Source: an uncultured Lachnospira sp.
GTDB lineage: Bacteria; Bacillota; Clostridia; Lachnospirales; Lachnospiraceae
Direction of reading: 5' to 3'
DNA: 50,217 nucleotides
Assembly: GCA_944381165.1 (NCBI GenBank)
Contig: CALWKC010000022.1
Span: 1 to 50,217 of the forward strand
Positions 1 through 8,219 of this stretch are shown here, piece after piece. The notes under the pieces were generated by a model. It saw nothing but the letters and a program-made list of their open reading frames with translations, had not been told where the DNA came from and ran no database searches. A program made the position numbers and the translations under genes. Numbering within the stretch: the first letter of the stretch is position 1; each line of letters opens with the position of its first letter.

Positions 1-443
1 GCGAAACTCATATACATCATACGGGGAGATTTTATTTTTTCAAAGTTCAAATTTCATTCCCTATAGGAATGCTTTTTGAAGCTTATAAACCGGATAATGG
101 AGACATTAAAACAGTTTAACAGTCTCCAAATCACACCCTTCATCTTTGAGATTTTGTATAACTGCCTGCTGAAAATTATTTCTGTTTGTAAATCTAATTA
201 TAATTTCATCAAACAGTGATAGCAAATACTTATATCTTATGATTTATTATAATTTTTCTCTATGTATTTTTAAAAATAGCTGTGACCTTATTCCGCAATC
301 AGCCCGGAAAACTGAAATCTTTTGAACATACCGGCGCCCTTATTTGTCATTATGTCAGTATAAAATGAAGAAAATTAAATAATAAATATTTATTCATATA
401 GAAAATATGTTTAATATGCCGCAGCTGATATAGAATAAAAAAT
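1..443. other. AT-rich stretch without a confident gene
   Basis: No convincing full gene is visible here. The composition is more AT-rich than the rest of the window. It holds a short inverted repeat at 55-71 (CATTCC, five-base loop, GGAATG) followed by a T run, which could be the weak terminator of a gene off the left edge. It also holds a short protein-like frame on the minus strand at 106-243, listed separately. The stretch ends at a strong hairpin terminator. Confidence 0.6.
106..243 (-). pseudogene. Possible gene remnant (C-terminal fragment)
   Basis: On the minus strand an open frame of about 45 codons reads as a plausible soluble protein end (segments such as RFTNRNNFQQAV and LKDEGCDLETVKLF, then TAA). 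It has no ATG and no ribosome binding site; the frame is opened by a stop at 244-246. The ordered mix of charged and hydrophobic residues suggests the decayed tail of a gene rather than random sequence, but the frame is short and I do not recognise the family. It could also be chance. Confidence 0.2.
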
Positions 444-492
444 AAGAGACTTTTGCTTAACGAATTTTAATTCGTCAAAGCAAAAGTCTCTT
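444..492. terminator. Long hairpin, bidirectional terminator downstream of rubrerythrin
   Basis: The arms AAGAGACTTTTGCTT and AAGCAAAAGTCTCTT flank an inner pair around AACGAATT/AATTCGT, giving a stem of roughly 23 bp with one mismatch. Read on the minus strand it is followed by ATTTTTTATT, so it would end the rubrerythrin transcript. On the plus strand a short T run also follows. Confidence 0.75.
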
Positions 493-504
493 TTATCCCG
501 GAAT

Positions 505-540
505 AAAGAGCTCGCTCGCAAACTCTCTCGATGCGCTCAA
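505..540. repeat. Degenerate copy of a terminator-linked repeat
   Basis: AAAGAG-CTCGCTCGC-AAACTCT and the GC-rich bases after it resemble, with scattered changes, the hairpin and flank at 25393-25425 downstream of murI. In both places the sequence lies just 3' of a gene end. This copy forms only an imperfect hairpin. It may be a decayed member of a dispersed intergenic repeat family. Confidence 0.35.
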
Positions 541-557
541 TTTCACGCCTGCCAAAA

Positions 558-1097
558 TCAGTAATTTTCCGCCTGCACCTCGAAATAAGCCTGAGGGTGG
601 CTGCATACAGGACAGATTTCAGGAGCTTTTGTTCCCACAACGATATGCCCGCAGTTGCGGCACTCCCATACCTTCACCTCGCTCTTCTCAAACACTCTTG
701 CGGTCTCAACATTCTTTAAGAGTGCGCGGTAGCGCTCCTCATGGTGTTTCTCGATTTCGCCAACCATTCTGAATCTTGCCGCCAGCTCAGGAAATCCCTC
801 TTCCTCCGCCGTCTTTGCAAAATCATCATACATATCGGTCCACTCATAATTTTCTCCGCCTGCCGCATCTTCAAGGTTTTCTTCGGTATTTCCGATACCC
901 TTTAACTCCTTAAGCCATATTTTAGCGTGTTCCTTCTCATTGTCAGCCGTCTTTAAGAAAAGAGCCGCAATCTGCTCATATCCTTCCTTCTTTGCAACGG
1001 ACGCAAAATAAGTGTACTTGTTTCTCGCCTGTGATTCTCCTGCAAATGCAGCTTTAAGGTTTTGCTCTGTCTGTGTTCCTTCATACTTTGTGCGCAT
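558..1097 (-). CDS. rbr: Rubrerythrin
   Basis: Rubrerythrin is a cytoplasmic non-haem diiron peroxidase that reduces hydrogen peroxide to water with electrons from rubredoxin, protecting anaerobes from oxygen. This 179-residue protein has the family length. The N-terminal ferritin-like four-helix domain carries iron-ligand motifs: Glu21 in [10 protein letters not shown], ExxH at 54-57 and the EIEKHHE segment near 114-120. The C-terminal rubredoxin domain has CxxC pairs at 146/149 and 162/165. I chose the ATG at 1097 because AGGAGGT lies six bases upstream and the protein then begins MRTKYEGT, as in the family; an in-frame upstream ATG at 1208 has no such site. The next gene upstream, on the same strand, is a rubredoxin-fused oxidoreductase, so redox stress is a shared theme, but the gap suggests a separate promoter. 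Confidence 0.96.
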   Translation of the reverse strand: MRTKYEGTQTEQNLKAAFAGESQARNKYTYFASVAKKEGYEQIAALFLKTADNEKEHAKIWLKELKGIGNTEENLEDAAGGENYEWTDMYDDFAKTAEEEGFPELAARFRMVGEIEKHHEERYRALLKNVETARVFEKSEVKVWECRNCGHIVVGTKAPEICPVCSHPQAYFEVQAENY

Positions 1098-1222
1098 AAA
1101 AATACCTCCTGAAAATAAGATGTTTTGACCTGCAATTCCCGCATTGTGCCGGAATAAATGTATCTGTACATTATCTTTATTTTTCTCATCGGGTATATTT
1201 TTATACATAAATTATGCTGTTT

Positions 1223-2617
1223 TCAGGCGTGAGATATATTTGTAAATTCAGAAATCTCTCTGCTGGTTGTGCACAAATCCTCAACCGACAAATCATGAAT
1301 ATTGTAATGTCCCGTAATTCTTGCAAACGTCTTAAGCTCCTCGGTAGAGCAGTTAAGATAATTTGCCACTCTCTTAGCCGCCGCTTCTATGTGCATACGC
1401 TTTCTGAGATTTTCATCCTGCGTCGCTATACCGACAGGACACATGCCTGAGCCGCAAATTCTGTACTGCTGACAGGCTGCCGCAACCATTGCGGCGGAGG
1501 CAACGGCAACCGCGTCCGCTCCCATTGCTATAGCTTTCGCAAAATCTGACGAGACACGAAGTCCGCCTGTAATTACAAGCGATATATCCGACCTCACAGC
1601 ATCAAGATATTTCCTCGCCCTGTAAAGCGCATAGACAGTCGGCACACTTGTCGAATCTCTGATAATCGCAGGAGAGGCTCCGGTTGCTCCTCCTCTTCCG
1701 TCAATCGTTATAAAATCAGGCTCCGCATAAACGCACCACTCCAAATCCTTCTCGATTTTTCCCGCAGCAATCTTTATTCCTATCGGACGTCCGTCGCTTC
1801 TTGTCCGAAGCTCGCTTACGAGATTTCTCAAATCTTCTTTAGTGTTAATTCCCGGAAATTTAGAAGGGCTGATTACGTCCTGTCCGAGCGGCTTATTTCT
1901 GATAGCCGCAATCTCCGGCGTTACCTTATTGCCCGGGAGATGTCCTCCCATTCCCGGCTTCGTACCCTGTCCGATTTTTATCTCGACCGCGTCAGACGAT
2001 TTAAGGTTTTCATCGGTAACGCTGTACAAATTCGGAACATACTCAAAAATATACTTATATGAGGCTGCCTTTTCCTCGGGAAGTATTCCTCCCTCTCCGC
2101 TGCACATGGCGGTATGAGCCATAGCGCTTCCCATAGCAAGCGCTGTCTTTGCCTCCTTTGAGAGCGCACCGAATGACATATGCGAAATATAAACCGGAGT
2201 TCCAAGTATCATAGGTCTTTTTGCATTTTTGCCGATTACTGTCATAGTTGACACCGGCGCATGCTCATCCAGCGGCGGCGGATTAAGCTGCGCACCCATT
2301 ATAAGAATATCATCCCAGTCAGGCATGGACATCTGCGTTCCCATTGCCTGGATAATTGATTTCCCTGTAACTGCCATCTCATGAATTTCGCTCATATAGC
2401 GATAATTGCTGTCAGTCTTTCGCGTCTCTTTTGGATAAGACAAATCAAGCGGCATTTCATTATCCTTAACCCCTTCGCTCTCTTCGTCAGCTCTGTCTTG
2501 TTCCTCAACCAATACAAACTTTTCCCTCGGCTGTTTACATATAGGGCACTGAAAACCCTCAGGAAGCTCATCGCCCTCATATATGTATCCGCACACAGAA
2601 CATTTCCACTTTTTCAT
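1223..2617 (-). CDS. Rubredoxin-fused FMN-binding glutamate synthase domain protein
   Basis: A 464-residue protein joining a rubredoxin domain to the FMN-binding synthase domain of glutamate synthase (GltB domain 2 type). Rubredoxin cysteines lie at residues 6, 9, 24 and 27. The barrel includes GRGGATGASP and, near residues 382-393, the C-x5-C-x4-C pattern of the 3Fe-4S cluster. The class II glutaminase domain of full GltB is absent, and no GltD-type NAD(P)H subunit lies nearby. It probably takes electrons through its own rubredoxin domain; whether it makes glutamate from 2-oxoglutarate or acts on another substrate is not shown by sequence. The ATG at 2617 is preferred over that at 2623 because AGGAGG is only one base from the latter but seven from the former. 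The Spx-like gene lies 39 bp upstream on the same strand, so the two may be cotranscribed. Confidence 0.9.
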   Translation of the reverse strand: MKKWKCSVCGYIYEGDELPEGFQCPICKQPREKFVLVEEQDRADEESEGVKDNEMPLDLSYPKETRKTDSNYRYMSEIHEMAVTGKSIIQAMGTQMSMPDWDDILIMGAQLNPPPLDEHAPVSTMTVIGKNAKRPMILGTPVYISHMSFGALSKEAKTALAMGSAMAHTAMCSGEGGILPEEKAASYKYIFEYVPNLYSVTDENLKSSDAVEIKIGQGTKPGMGGHLPGNKVTPEIAAIRNKPLGQDVISPSKFPGINTKEDLRNLVSELRTRSDGRPIGIKIAAGKIEKDLEWCVYAEPDFITIDGRGGATGASPAIIRDSTSVPTVYALYRARKYLDAVRSDISLVITGGLRVSSDFAKAIAMGADAVAVASAAMVAAACQQYRICGSGMCPVGIATQDENLRKRMHIEAAAKRVANYLNCSTEELKTFARITGHYNIHDLSVEDLCTTSREISEFTNISHA

Positions 2618-2656
2618 TTGCATACCTCCTCCTGTTTTTCATTTTAAATCATCAGC

Positions 2657-3010
2657 TCACTTAAGCTTCTGTTCCCACTCGCTCTCCTTAAATCCCGTAA
2701 TTACGAAATCCTCTCCTACTACTAAAGGGCGCTTAACCAGCATTCCGTCAGCTGCAAGGAGTTTAAGCTGCTCCTCCTCACTCATATCACCCAGCTTATC
2801 CTTTAAATTCATCTGCTTATATATATTTCCGCTGGTGTTAAAAAACTTTTTAAGCGGCAGACCGCTTTTTCCGTACCACTCTTTAAGCTCATCGAAGCTT
2901 GGATTTTCCTCGACAATCGGACGCTCCTCAAAATTAATATTATTCTGCTCGAGCCACTTTAATGCCCTCCGGCATGTGCTGCACTTTCTGTAAACCAATA
3001 CCTTGACCAT
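2657..3010 (-). CDS. Spx/ArsC (arsenate reductase-like) family protein
   Basis: A 117-residue thioredoxin-fold protein of the ArsC/Spx/YffB superfamily. The N-terminal beta strand leads into YRKCSTCRRAL, a CxxC site with Cys9 and Cys12, and the conserved RP-x-V segment appears near residue 92 (KRPLVV). Members are either glutathione- or thioredoxin-linked arsenate reductases or Spx-type regulators that bind RNA polymerase alpha. Sequence alone does not decide, and no ars genes are nearby. The adjacent rubredoxin-glutamate synthase and rubrerythrin favour a thiol or redox-stress role. A purine-rich site (AAGGAGAA) precedes the ATG at 3010. Confidence 0.85.
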   Translation of the reverse strand: MVKVLVYRKCSTCRRALKWLEQNNINFEERPIVEENPSFDELKEWYGKSGLPLKKFFNTSGNIYKQMNLKDKLGDMSEEEQLKLLAADGMLVKRPLVVGEDFVITGFKESEWEQKLK

Positions 3011-3152
3011 ATGTGTTCTCCTTCCTTATATTAATAGTTTTGCAAAAAACCAATTACAAGTCAAGCTCGAAATTATTTCCATTTCTGTCCCTGCCGCTGC
3101 CCTGTGAGTTGTTAAAAATTTATCAGTTTTCTAAAAAATCACTGAAAGGCTG

Positions 3153-3180
3153 TTGCTTTTATTAGTCAATTATGTATAAT
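3153..3180 (+). promoter_or_regulatory. Probable sigma-A promoter of pckA
   Basis: TTGCTT at 3153-3158, a 16-base spacer and a perfect TATAAT at 3175-3180 lie about 105 bases before the pckA start codon. The divergent Spx-like gene starts at 3010. Confidence 0.65.
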
Positions 3181-3205
3181 ATAAGAAGATAAGCGCTATT
3201 TCCTA

Positions 3206-3247
3206 CCTTCTTAGAAGGATTTAGCACCGCCTGTATTTCCAGACGGT
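3206..3247 (+). promoter_or_regulatory. Palindrome and hairpin in the pckA leader
   Basis: Just after the predicted transcription start lies a 13-base palindrome, CCTTCTTAGAAGG (3206-3218), too tight to fold as RNA and so more like a protein operator. A hairpin follows, with ACCGCCTG/CAGACGGT arms and one mismatch (3226-3247). Either could control pckA, a gene expected to respond to carbon source. No known riboswitch class is recognised. Confidence 0.35.
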
Positions 3248-3285
3248 TATCATAATACTTTAAAAGAAACGAGGTTAAATGTAAG

Positions 3286-4890
3286 ATGGCAGAGATCGAT
3301 TTAAGCAAATACGGTATTACCGGAACAACAGAAATTGTACACAACCCTTCTTATGATTTATTATTTGAAGAAGAGACCAAGTCTGAGCTCGAAGGCTTCG
3401 AAAAGGGTCAGGTCAGTGAGCTTGGCGCTGTCAACGTAATGACTGGTATTTATACAGGCCGTTCTCCTAAGGACAAGTTCATCGTAGTTGACGAGAACTC
3501 AAAAGACACAGTATGGTGGACTTCTGACGAATACAAGAACGACAACCATCCTGCTACACAGGAAGCTTGGAATGCTGTAAAGGAAATTGCGCTGAATGAG
3601 CTCTCTAATAAGAGACTTTTCGTTGTTGACGCATTCTGCGGCGCCAATAAGGACACACGTATGGCAATTCGTTTTATCGTTGAAGTAGCATGGCAGGCAC
3701 ACTTCGTAACTAACATGTTTATCAAGCCTACTGAGGAAGAGCTCAAGAATTTTGAGCCTGATTTCGTTGTTTACAACGCTTCAAAGGCAAAGGTCGAAAA
3801 CTATAAAGAGTTAGGTCTCAACTCAGAGACAGCTGTAATGTTTAACATAACAAGCCGCGAGCAGGTTATCGTAAATACATGGTACGGCGGAGAAATGAAG
3901 AAAGGTATGTTCTCTATGATGAACTACTATCTGCCGTTAAAGGGCATCGCTTCAATGCACTGCTCTGCAAACACTGATATGAACGGCGAAAATACAGCAA
4001 TTTTCTTCGGTCTTTCAGGTACAGGTAAGACTACACTCTCAACAGATCCTAAGCGTCTCCTTATCGGTGATGATGAGCACGGCTGGGATGACAACGGTGT
4101 ATTTAACTTTGAGGGCGGCTGCTACGCTAAGGTTATCAACCTTGATAAGGAATCTGAGCCTGATATTTACAACGCAATCAAGCGCGACGCTCTCCTTGAG
4201 AACGTAACACTTGACGCTGACGGCAAGATTGATTTCGCAGATAAGAGCGTTACAGAGAATACTCGTGTATCTTATCCTATTAACCATATCAACAATATTG
4301 TTCGTCCTGTATCTTCTGCACCGGCAGCTAAGAATGTAATCTTCCTGTCAGCAGATGCTTTCGGCGTTCTTCCTCCTGTATCTATTCTCACACCTGAGCA
4401 GACACAGTACTATTTCCTGTCAGGCTTCACAGCTAAGCTCGCAGGTACAGAGCGCGGAATTACAGAGCCTACACCTACATTCTCTGCTTGCTTCGGTCAG
4501 GCATTCCTTGAGCTTCATCCTACAAAGTATGCTGAGGAGCTTGTTAAGAAGATGCAGAAGAGCGGCGCAAAGGCATATCTTGTAAATACAGGCTGGAACG
4601 GAACAGGCAAGCGTATCTCAATCCGTGATACACGCGGTATCATCGATGCAATCTTAAACGGTGATATCCTGAACGCTCCTACAAAGAAGCTTCCATATTT
4701 CAACTTTGAAATTCCTACAGAGCTCACAGGTGTAGATACAAATATCCTTGACCCTCGCGATACTTACGCAGATGCTTCAGAATGGGAAGCAAAGGCTAAG
4801 GATTTAGCACAGAGATTTATTAAGAACTTTGCTAAATACGAAGGAAACGAAGCAGGCAAGGCACTTGTATCAGCAGGCCCACAGCTTTAA
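3286..4890 (+). CDS. pckA: Phosphoenolpyruvate carboxykinase (ATP)
   Basis: This enzyme interconverts oxaloacetate plus ATP with phosphoenolpyruvate, CO2 and ADP. In fermenting anaerobes it often runs toward oxaloacetate, conserving ATP. The 534-residue length fits the ATP-dependent family. Visible landmarks are the substrate loop TGRSPKDKF, the P-loop [10 protein letters not shown] near residue 245, the metal-binding [10 protein letters not shown] just after it, and the late [12 protein letters not shown] segment. The only upstream purine-rich site is GAGG, 11 bases before the ATG, a slightly long spacing. Codon usage is biased toward frequently used codons with few rare ones, as expected of a highly expressed gene. 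It is monocistronic: its own promoter upstream, and a repeat and terminator directly downstream. Confidence 0.97.
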   Translation: MAEIDLSKYGITGTTEIVHNPSYDLLFEEETKSELEGFEKGQVSELGAVNVMTGIYTGRSPKDKFIVVDENSKDTVWWTSDEYKNDNHPATQEAWNAVKEIALNELSNKRLFVVDAFCGANKDTRMAIRFIVEVAWQAHFVTNMFIKPTEEELKNFEPDFVVYNASKAKVENYKELGLNSETAVMFNITSREQVIVNTWYGGEMKKGMFSMMNYYLPLKGIASMHCSANTDMNGENTAIFFGLSGTGKTTLSTDPKRLLIGDDEHGWDDNGVFNFEGGCYAKVINLDKESEPDIYNAIKRDALLENVTLDADGKIDFADKSVTENTRVSYPINHINNIVRPVSSAPAAKNVIFLSADAFGVLPPVSILTPEQTQYYFLSGFTAKLAGTERGITEPTPTFSACFGQAFLELHPTKYAEELVKKMQKSGAKAYLVNTGWNGTGKRISIRDTRGIIDAILNGDILNAPTKKLPYFNFEIPTELTGVDTNILDPRDTYADASEWEAKAKDLAQRFIKNFAKYEGNEAGKALVSAGPQL

Positions 4891-4898
4891 TATTTATA

Positions 4899-4932
4899 TT
4901 CTATAGGAAGTTCAGAGAACTTTCCTATAGAA
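4899..4932. repeat. Short palindromic intergenic repeat, copy 1
   Basis: TTCTATAGGAAGTTC, a three-base centre AGA, then GAACTTTCCTATAGAA: a nearly perfect inverted repeat with one extra T. A closely matching copy lies at 16142-16179, sharing 27 identical bases from GGAAG to TAGAA. It sits between the pckA stop and its terminator. This looks like a dispersed palindromic element. Confidence 0.75.
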
Positions 4933-4937
4933 CAAAG

Positions 4938-4988
4938 AAGAGGGTGTCCCTCAAAAGTCGTTAGACTTTGGGGACGCCCTCTTTTTTT
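4938..4988 (+). terminator. pckA intrinsic terminator
   Basis: A long stem: AAGAGGGTGTCCC pairs with GGGACGCCCTCTT (one G-U), with a further inner stem CAAAAGTC/GACTTTG, followed by a run of seven T. On the minus strand an A run would equally give a U tail, so it may also insulate the fic end. Confidence 0.9.
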
Positions 4989-5007
4989 CAGTTATAAAAA
5001 TATTATT

Positions 5008-5613
5008 TTACAGTTCTTCCGTCTTAAATGTCGTATAACCCTCATAATAATAGCTGTGGTCTATACCCTTCATATAGACTTCTCTGCTGTCAACCTTGTG
5101 TGTAAGCGCGTTTTTAAGAATAAATTTTAATTCAATATCCTTCACCGGACTGCGTTCCATAGCCATGAGATAATCCTCTTTATCTACTTTGCTCCAGTCT
5201 ATAACCTGACCTATCTCTTTTTTAAGAATTAAATCAAGCCATATACGGGTGCTTCTCCCGTTGCCCTCTCTGAAAGGGTGCGCGATATTCATCTCAACAT
5301 ACTTTTCAATAATTTCATCAAAAGACGACTGCTTCATTTTGTCAATATTCTCAAGAGCCGCTTCCAAATACATAACCGGCGCAAATCTAAAATTGCCATT
5401 TGAAATATTCACCGTCCTGATTTTTCCCGCAAAATCATATATATCCTCAAATAAATACTTATGAATAGATTTTAGTGAAGAAAATTTACCTGCCTCAAGC
5501 TTATCAAGTATTCCATTCTCAAAAAGCTCCATCGCTTTTTTCTTACTTATCCGCTCTTCTTCACGCGCAAGGTCAGCCGGATTATTAAGCCCCAGTTTAT
5601 TTTCAAGCGTCAT
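5008..5613 (-). CDS. Fic family AMP-transferase, class III autoinhibited type
   Basis: Fic proteins usually transfer AMP from ATP to a hydroxyl side chain of a target protein. In this 201-residue protein the core motif HPFREGNGR is intact at residues 112-120, including catalytic His, the metal-binding acidic residue and the anion-hole GNGR. The C-terminus has SYYYEG at 187-192, which matches the (S/T)xxxE(G/N) inhibitory helix of class III Fic enzymes such as that of Neisseria meningitidis; its Glu blocks productive ATP binding until the helix moves. The ATG at 5613 is chosen because GGAGGGAG lies six bases upstream; an in-frame ATG at 5631 lacks this. It follows glnK by 22 bp, so it is probably the last gene of the amt-glnK operon. 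There is no antitoxin-like small ORF beside it, as expected since class III proteins carry inhibition in cis. The target is unknown. Confidence 0.93.
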   Translation of the reverse strand: MTLENKLGLNNPADLAREEERISKKKAMELFENGILDKLEAGKFSSLKSIHKYLFEDIYDFAGKIRTVNISNGNFRFAPVMYLEAALENIDKMKQSSFDEIIEKYVEMNIAHPFREGNGRSTRIWLDLILKKEIGQVIDWSKVDKEDYLMAMERSPVKDIELKFILKNALTHKVDSREVYMKGIDHSYYYEGYTTFKTEEL

Positions 5614-5635
5614 AGCTCCCTCCAAAATCATTTGC

Positions 5636-5983
5636 CTAATTCAGAGCGTTATAACCGCTCTCCTTTGTACGTATCTTCATCGCGTTTCGTATTTCATAGC
5701 TGAAAATCTTTCCGTCACCGACTTCTCCGGTAAACGCGGCTTTCTGTATAGCCTCTATGGTTTTCTGCTCCCACTCCTCAGAAGACACAACGATTTCAAA
5801 TTTAATTTTCGGCTGCATAACCACATCTACCTCAGTTCCGCGCACCAGCTTCTTATAACCGCGCTGCGCGCCGCAGCCCATAACCTGCGAAACAGTTATA
5901 CCGTTTACATCTATCTCATTAAGCGCCTGTTTTACGTCCTCAAAGACTTCCTCGCGCACGATTGCCTCAACTTTTATCATCAT
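5636..5983 (-). CDS. glnK: P-II family nitrogen regulatory protein (GlnK/GlnB type)
   Basis: PII proteins are trimeric sensors of ATP/ADP and 2-oxoglutarate that gate the ammonium channel and other nitrogen targets. At 115 residues the length is typical. The N-terminal strand, the segment leading into the T-loop ([10 protein letters not shown]) and the C-terminal VGDGKIF ATP-binding motif are clear. The T-loop reads RGTEV where enteric PII has RGAEY, so Tyr51, the usual uridylylation or adenylylation site, is replaced by Val; Tyr43 is the only tyrosine nearby. Control by covalent modification at the classical site is therefore excluded, as in many clostridial PII proteins. It lies 32 bp downstream of amt, the near-universal arrangement for GlnK. 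Confidence 0.95.
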   Translation of the reverse strand: MMIKVEAIVREEVFEDVKQALNEIDVNGITVSQVMGCGAQRGYKKLVRGTEVDVVMQPKIKFEIVVSSEEWEQKTIEAIQKAAFTGEVGDGKIFSYEIRNAMKIRTKESGYNALN

Positions 5984-6015
5984 ATCGATTTCTCCCCTTT
6001 CCGGCAGTTTTATAT

Positions 6016-7260
6016 TTATGAATCTAATCCGTTAAATGTAGGATAAGCACTCTCACCATGCTCTGAGATGTCAAGTCCGACCTTCTCTTCCTTCTCATCA
6101 ACACGAAGCGGAGTGAACAGTCTCACAATACCAAGACAGATAAGCGTTCCGACAACCGCCACAGCAATAGTGACAACAATACCTATAAGCTGCGCTGCAA
6201 ACAGGCGATAATCTCCGAATACAAGACCGTCCCAGCGAGCTGTGCCGTTGATAGAGCTTTTTGCAAAAATACCTGTCGCAATTCCGCCCCAGATACCGCC
6301 GACTCCGTGACATCCAAACGCGTCCAGCGCGTCATCTATTTTGAGTTTTCCCTTTAACAGAGAAATGGCAAAACAGCAAATCGGGCTGACAAGAGCACCT
6401 ATAATAATAGCCGCCCAGATTGGGACAAAACCGGCGCCCGGAGTAATCGCAACAAGTCCGACAACGAGACCTGTCGATGCACCCACAAGCGTAGGCTTGC
6501 CGTCCTTGAGCACATCTATCAGAATCCATGACATCATTGCGCTTGCGCTTGCCAGTGCTGTTGTCATAAAAGCATGTGCCGCAAGACCGTTTGCTCCAAG
6601 TGCGCTTCCCGCATTAAAGCCAAACCAGCCAAACCACAAAATAAATGCTCCCAAAGCTACAAACGGAATATTATGTATACGATATGCCGTATTCTCATAA
6701 CCTCTTCTTCTTCCAAGTATAATACAAAATACCAGTGCACTCACGCCTGAACTTATATGTACCACATTTCCTCCGGCAAAGTCAACAGAGCCGATTTCAG
6801 CAAGAAAACCGCCTTTTCCCCATACCATGTGCGCCATAGGATAATATACAACTATCGACCAGAGCAAAATAAACAAAAACAATGCCTTAAACTTTACGCG
6901 CCCAACCAGAGAGCCTGTAATAAGCGCCGGGGTTATCATTGCGAACATCATCTGAAATGCAACAAACACAAGATGCGGGATATTGTCCGCATAAGATCCT
7001 GCCTCATCCATTGATATTCCGTTCAATCCAAACCAACGGAAATCTCCGATTACACCTGCGTGATTTCCTCCAAACGAAAGCGAATAGCCGAAAAGTACCC
7101 ACATAACAACAGACAGCCCCATAATCACCGTACACGCCATCATAGTATTAACAACATTCTTTCTTCTGACCAAGCCTCCGTAAAAAAATGCCAAACCTGG
7201 TGTCATGAAAAACACCAAAGCCGCACAAATCATTATAAATGCGGTATCACCTGTATTCAT
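6016..7260 (-). CDS. amt: Ammonium transporter (Amt/MEP/Rh family)
   Basis: A trimeric membrane channel for ammonium uptake under nitrogen limitation. The 414-residue sequence shows about eleven hydrophobic helices starting with ALVFFMTPGLAFFYGGLV, the classic Amt signature, plus ISSGVSALV and the DALDAFGCHGVGG motif containing the second pore histidine. The tail is short and charged. AGGAGGAG stands six bases before the ATG. It is the first gene of an amt-glnK-fic operon and is preceded by a promoter and an attenuator-like leader. The GlnK partner would plug the pore when nitrogen is plentiful. Confidence 0.97.
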   Translation of the reverse strand: MNTGDTAFIMICAALVFFMTPGLAFFYGGLVRRKNVVNTMMACTVIMGLSVVMWVLFGYSLSFGGNHAGVIGDFRWFGLNGISMDEAGSYADNIPHLVFVAFQMMFAMITPALITGSLVGRVKFKALFLFILLWSIVVYYPMAHMVWGKGGFLAEIGSVDFAGGNVVHISSGVSALVFCIILGRRRGYENTAYRIHNIPFVALGAFILWFGWFGFNAGSALGANGLAAHAFMTTALASASAMMSWILIDVLKDGKPTLVGASTGLVVGLVAITPGAGFVPIWAAIIIGALVSPICCFAISLLKGKLKIDDALDAFGCHGVGGIWGGIATGIFAKSSINGTARWDGLVFGDYRLFAAQLIGIVVTIAVAVVGTLICLGIVRLFTPLRVDEKEEKVGLDISEHGESAYPTFNGLDS

Positions 7261-7296
7261 AATCTGCTCCTCCTAATTTCCTAATCTTTTGATTTC

Positions 7297-7374
7297 ATAC
7301 GGCTCAGCCGGCAAAAAGCCGTATAAGACGACAAAAAGCGCCAAAAGAATGTCTCCATTCTTTTGACGCCTTTG
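7297..7374 (-). promoter_or_regulatory. Attenuator-like leader of amt-glnK-fic
   Basis: Transcribed leftward from the promoter at 7384-7412, the first RNA structure (7334-7373) is a stem of about 18 bp with GAGA loop. It is fully paired on the minus strand thanks to two G-U pairs that would be A-C mismatches on the other strand, and is followed by CTTTTTG, like an intrinsic terminator. A second hairpin (7297-7324, ATACGGCT/AGCCGTAT) follows before the Shine-Dalgarno. A terminator between promoter and gene implies read-through control. I do not see the A1/G4 hexaloops of ANTAR targets. Confidence 0.55.
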
Positions 7375-7383
7375 TCTGGTAGT

Positions 7384-7412
7384 ATAATAGCAGACTTTAT
7401 AATCTTATGCAA
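7384..7412 (-). promoter_or_regulatory. Probable sigma-A promoter of amt operon
   Basis: On the minus strand TTGCAT (7407-7412), a 17-base spacer and TATTAT (7384-7389). The predicted start falls a few bases before the leader hairpin. Confidence 0.6.
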
Positions 7413-7509
7413 GTGTTTTTTATTTGCTTTTTTTGTTTTGTAATTTTAACTTCAACTTAATTTTATTTTGCATATTGCTTTACCCTGTGTTTTTCCGTAC
7501 CAAAACCCT

Positions 7510-8175
7510 TTATCCGAGGTAATCATATACGGAGCCGGTGTACGACGACAGAATATCCGCAGACTGACTATATGTACTGCTTACACTCTGAAGATTTGTC
7601 TGGGCATTATTCTCAATTCTTGACGCGACAAAAGAGAGCTTCTCTGCAAACCCGGCTGAATTTCCGAATATGCTCTCAAGCATGTCCACGCCGGCTTTCT
7701 TAAGCTTATCTGAAGCTATTTCAAGAGAGCCGTCCTCATTCTGTGTAATTCCTATTTCCGCAAGCTCCTCATTGAAACCTTCAGGCAGCTCTTTAAGTGA
7801 CTTTGCATAGAATACATCAAGAGCCGAAGTCGATTTTGAGAGTATTTTAATCATAGAATTATAATTCTCGACAATCTCCTCAACAGCGCTTACAATCTCT
7901 GAAGTATCATTGTCAGTCTTTGCCTTCTCAAAAATATCGCTGTTCTCGTCTGACAGCTTTGATACAGCTTCCTGAAGCTCATGGGCATTATCCTTCATAT
8001 CCTCATAACCGCTCGTTGAAACCTTTGCCTTTAAGAGAGCGCTTGACGCTGCGGAACTGCTCAAAAGCGAGCTGCTGTCGCTGTCTTTGTTGATATAGTC
8101 AAGGAGCGTCTGACTGTTTAACGGAATACCGGCTTTTTTAGCCGTTTCATTCAACATCTGTGTTGTTATTCTCAT
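7510..8175 (-). CDS. Orphan protein under a flagellar sigma-28 promoter
   Basis: I do not recognise a named family. The 221-residue protein has no signal peptide or membrane helix, is rich in Ser, Ala and acidic residues, and is mostly predicted helix with coiled-coil-like stretches (about residues 60-115). It opens MRITTQML, reminiscent of FlgL/flagellin N-termini. Near the end, SRIENNAQTNLQSVSSTYSQSADILSSY resembles the C-terminal helix of the FliD cap and flagellins in pattern. It is preceded by an almost perfect sigma-28 promoter and a good GGAGG site. The likely context is a flagellum-associated cytoplasmic or exported protein; no other flagellar gene is in the window. A similar orphan arrangement occurs at 32160. 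Confidence 0.75.
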   Translation of the reverse strand: MRITTQMLNETAKKAGIPLNSQTLLDYINKDSDSSSLLSSSAASSALLKAKVSTSGYEDMKDNAHELQEAVSKLSDENSDIFEKAKTDNDTSEIVSAVEEIVENYNSMIKILSKSTSALDVFYAKSLKELPEGFNEELAEIGITQNEDGSLEIASDKLKKAGVDMLESIFGNSAGFAEKLSFVASRIENNAQTNLQSVSSTYSQSADILSSYTGSVYDYLG

Positions 8176-8219
8176 TCTTAACCTCCATTCCTTTTATAAA
8201 TAATTTATCTCTGATTATT

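Noticed and set aside
5008-5613. Fic/Doc toxin of a toxin-antitoxin pair
   Set aside because: No small antitoxin gene is adjacent, and the inhibitory SYYYEG motif is in the same chain, which marks a class III self-inhibited enzyme.
7297-7374. ANTAR-type two-hairpin anti-termination RNA before amt
   Set aside because: The loops are GAGA and a 12-base loop, not the hexaloops with A1 and G4 required of ANTAR targets. A terminator-like hairpin remains, but the class is unknown.
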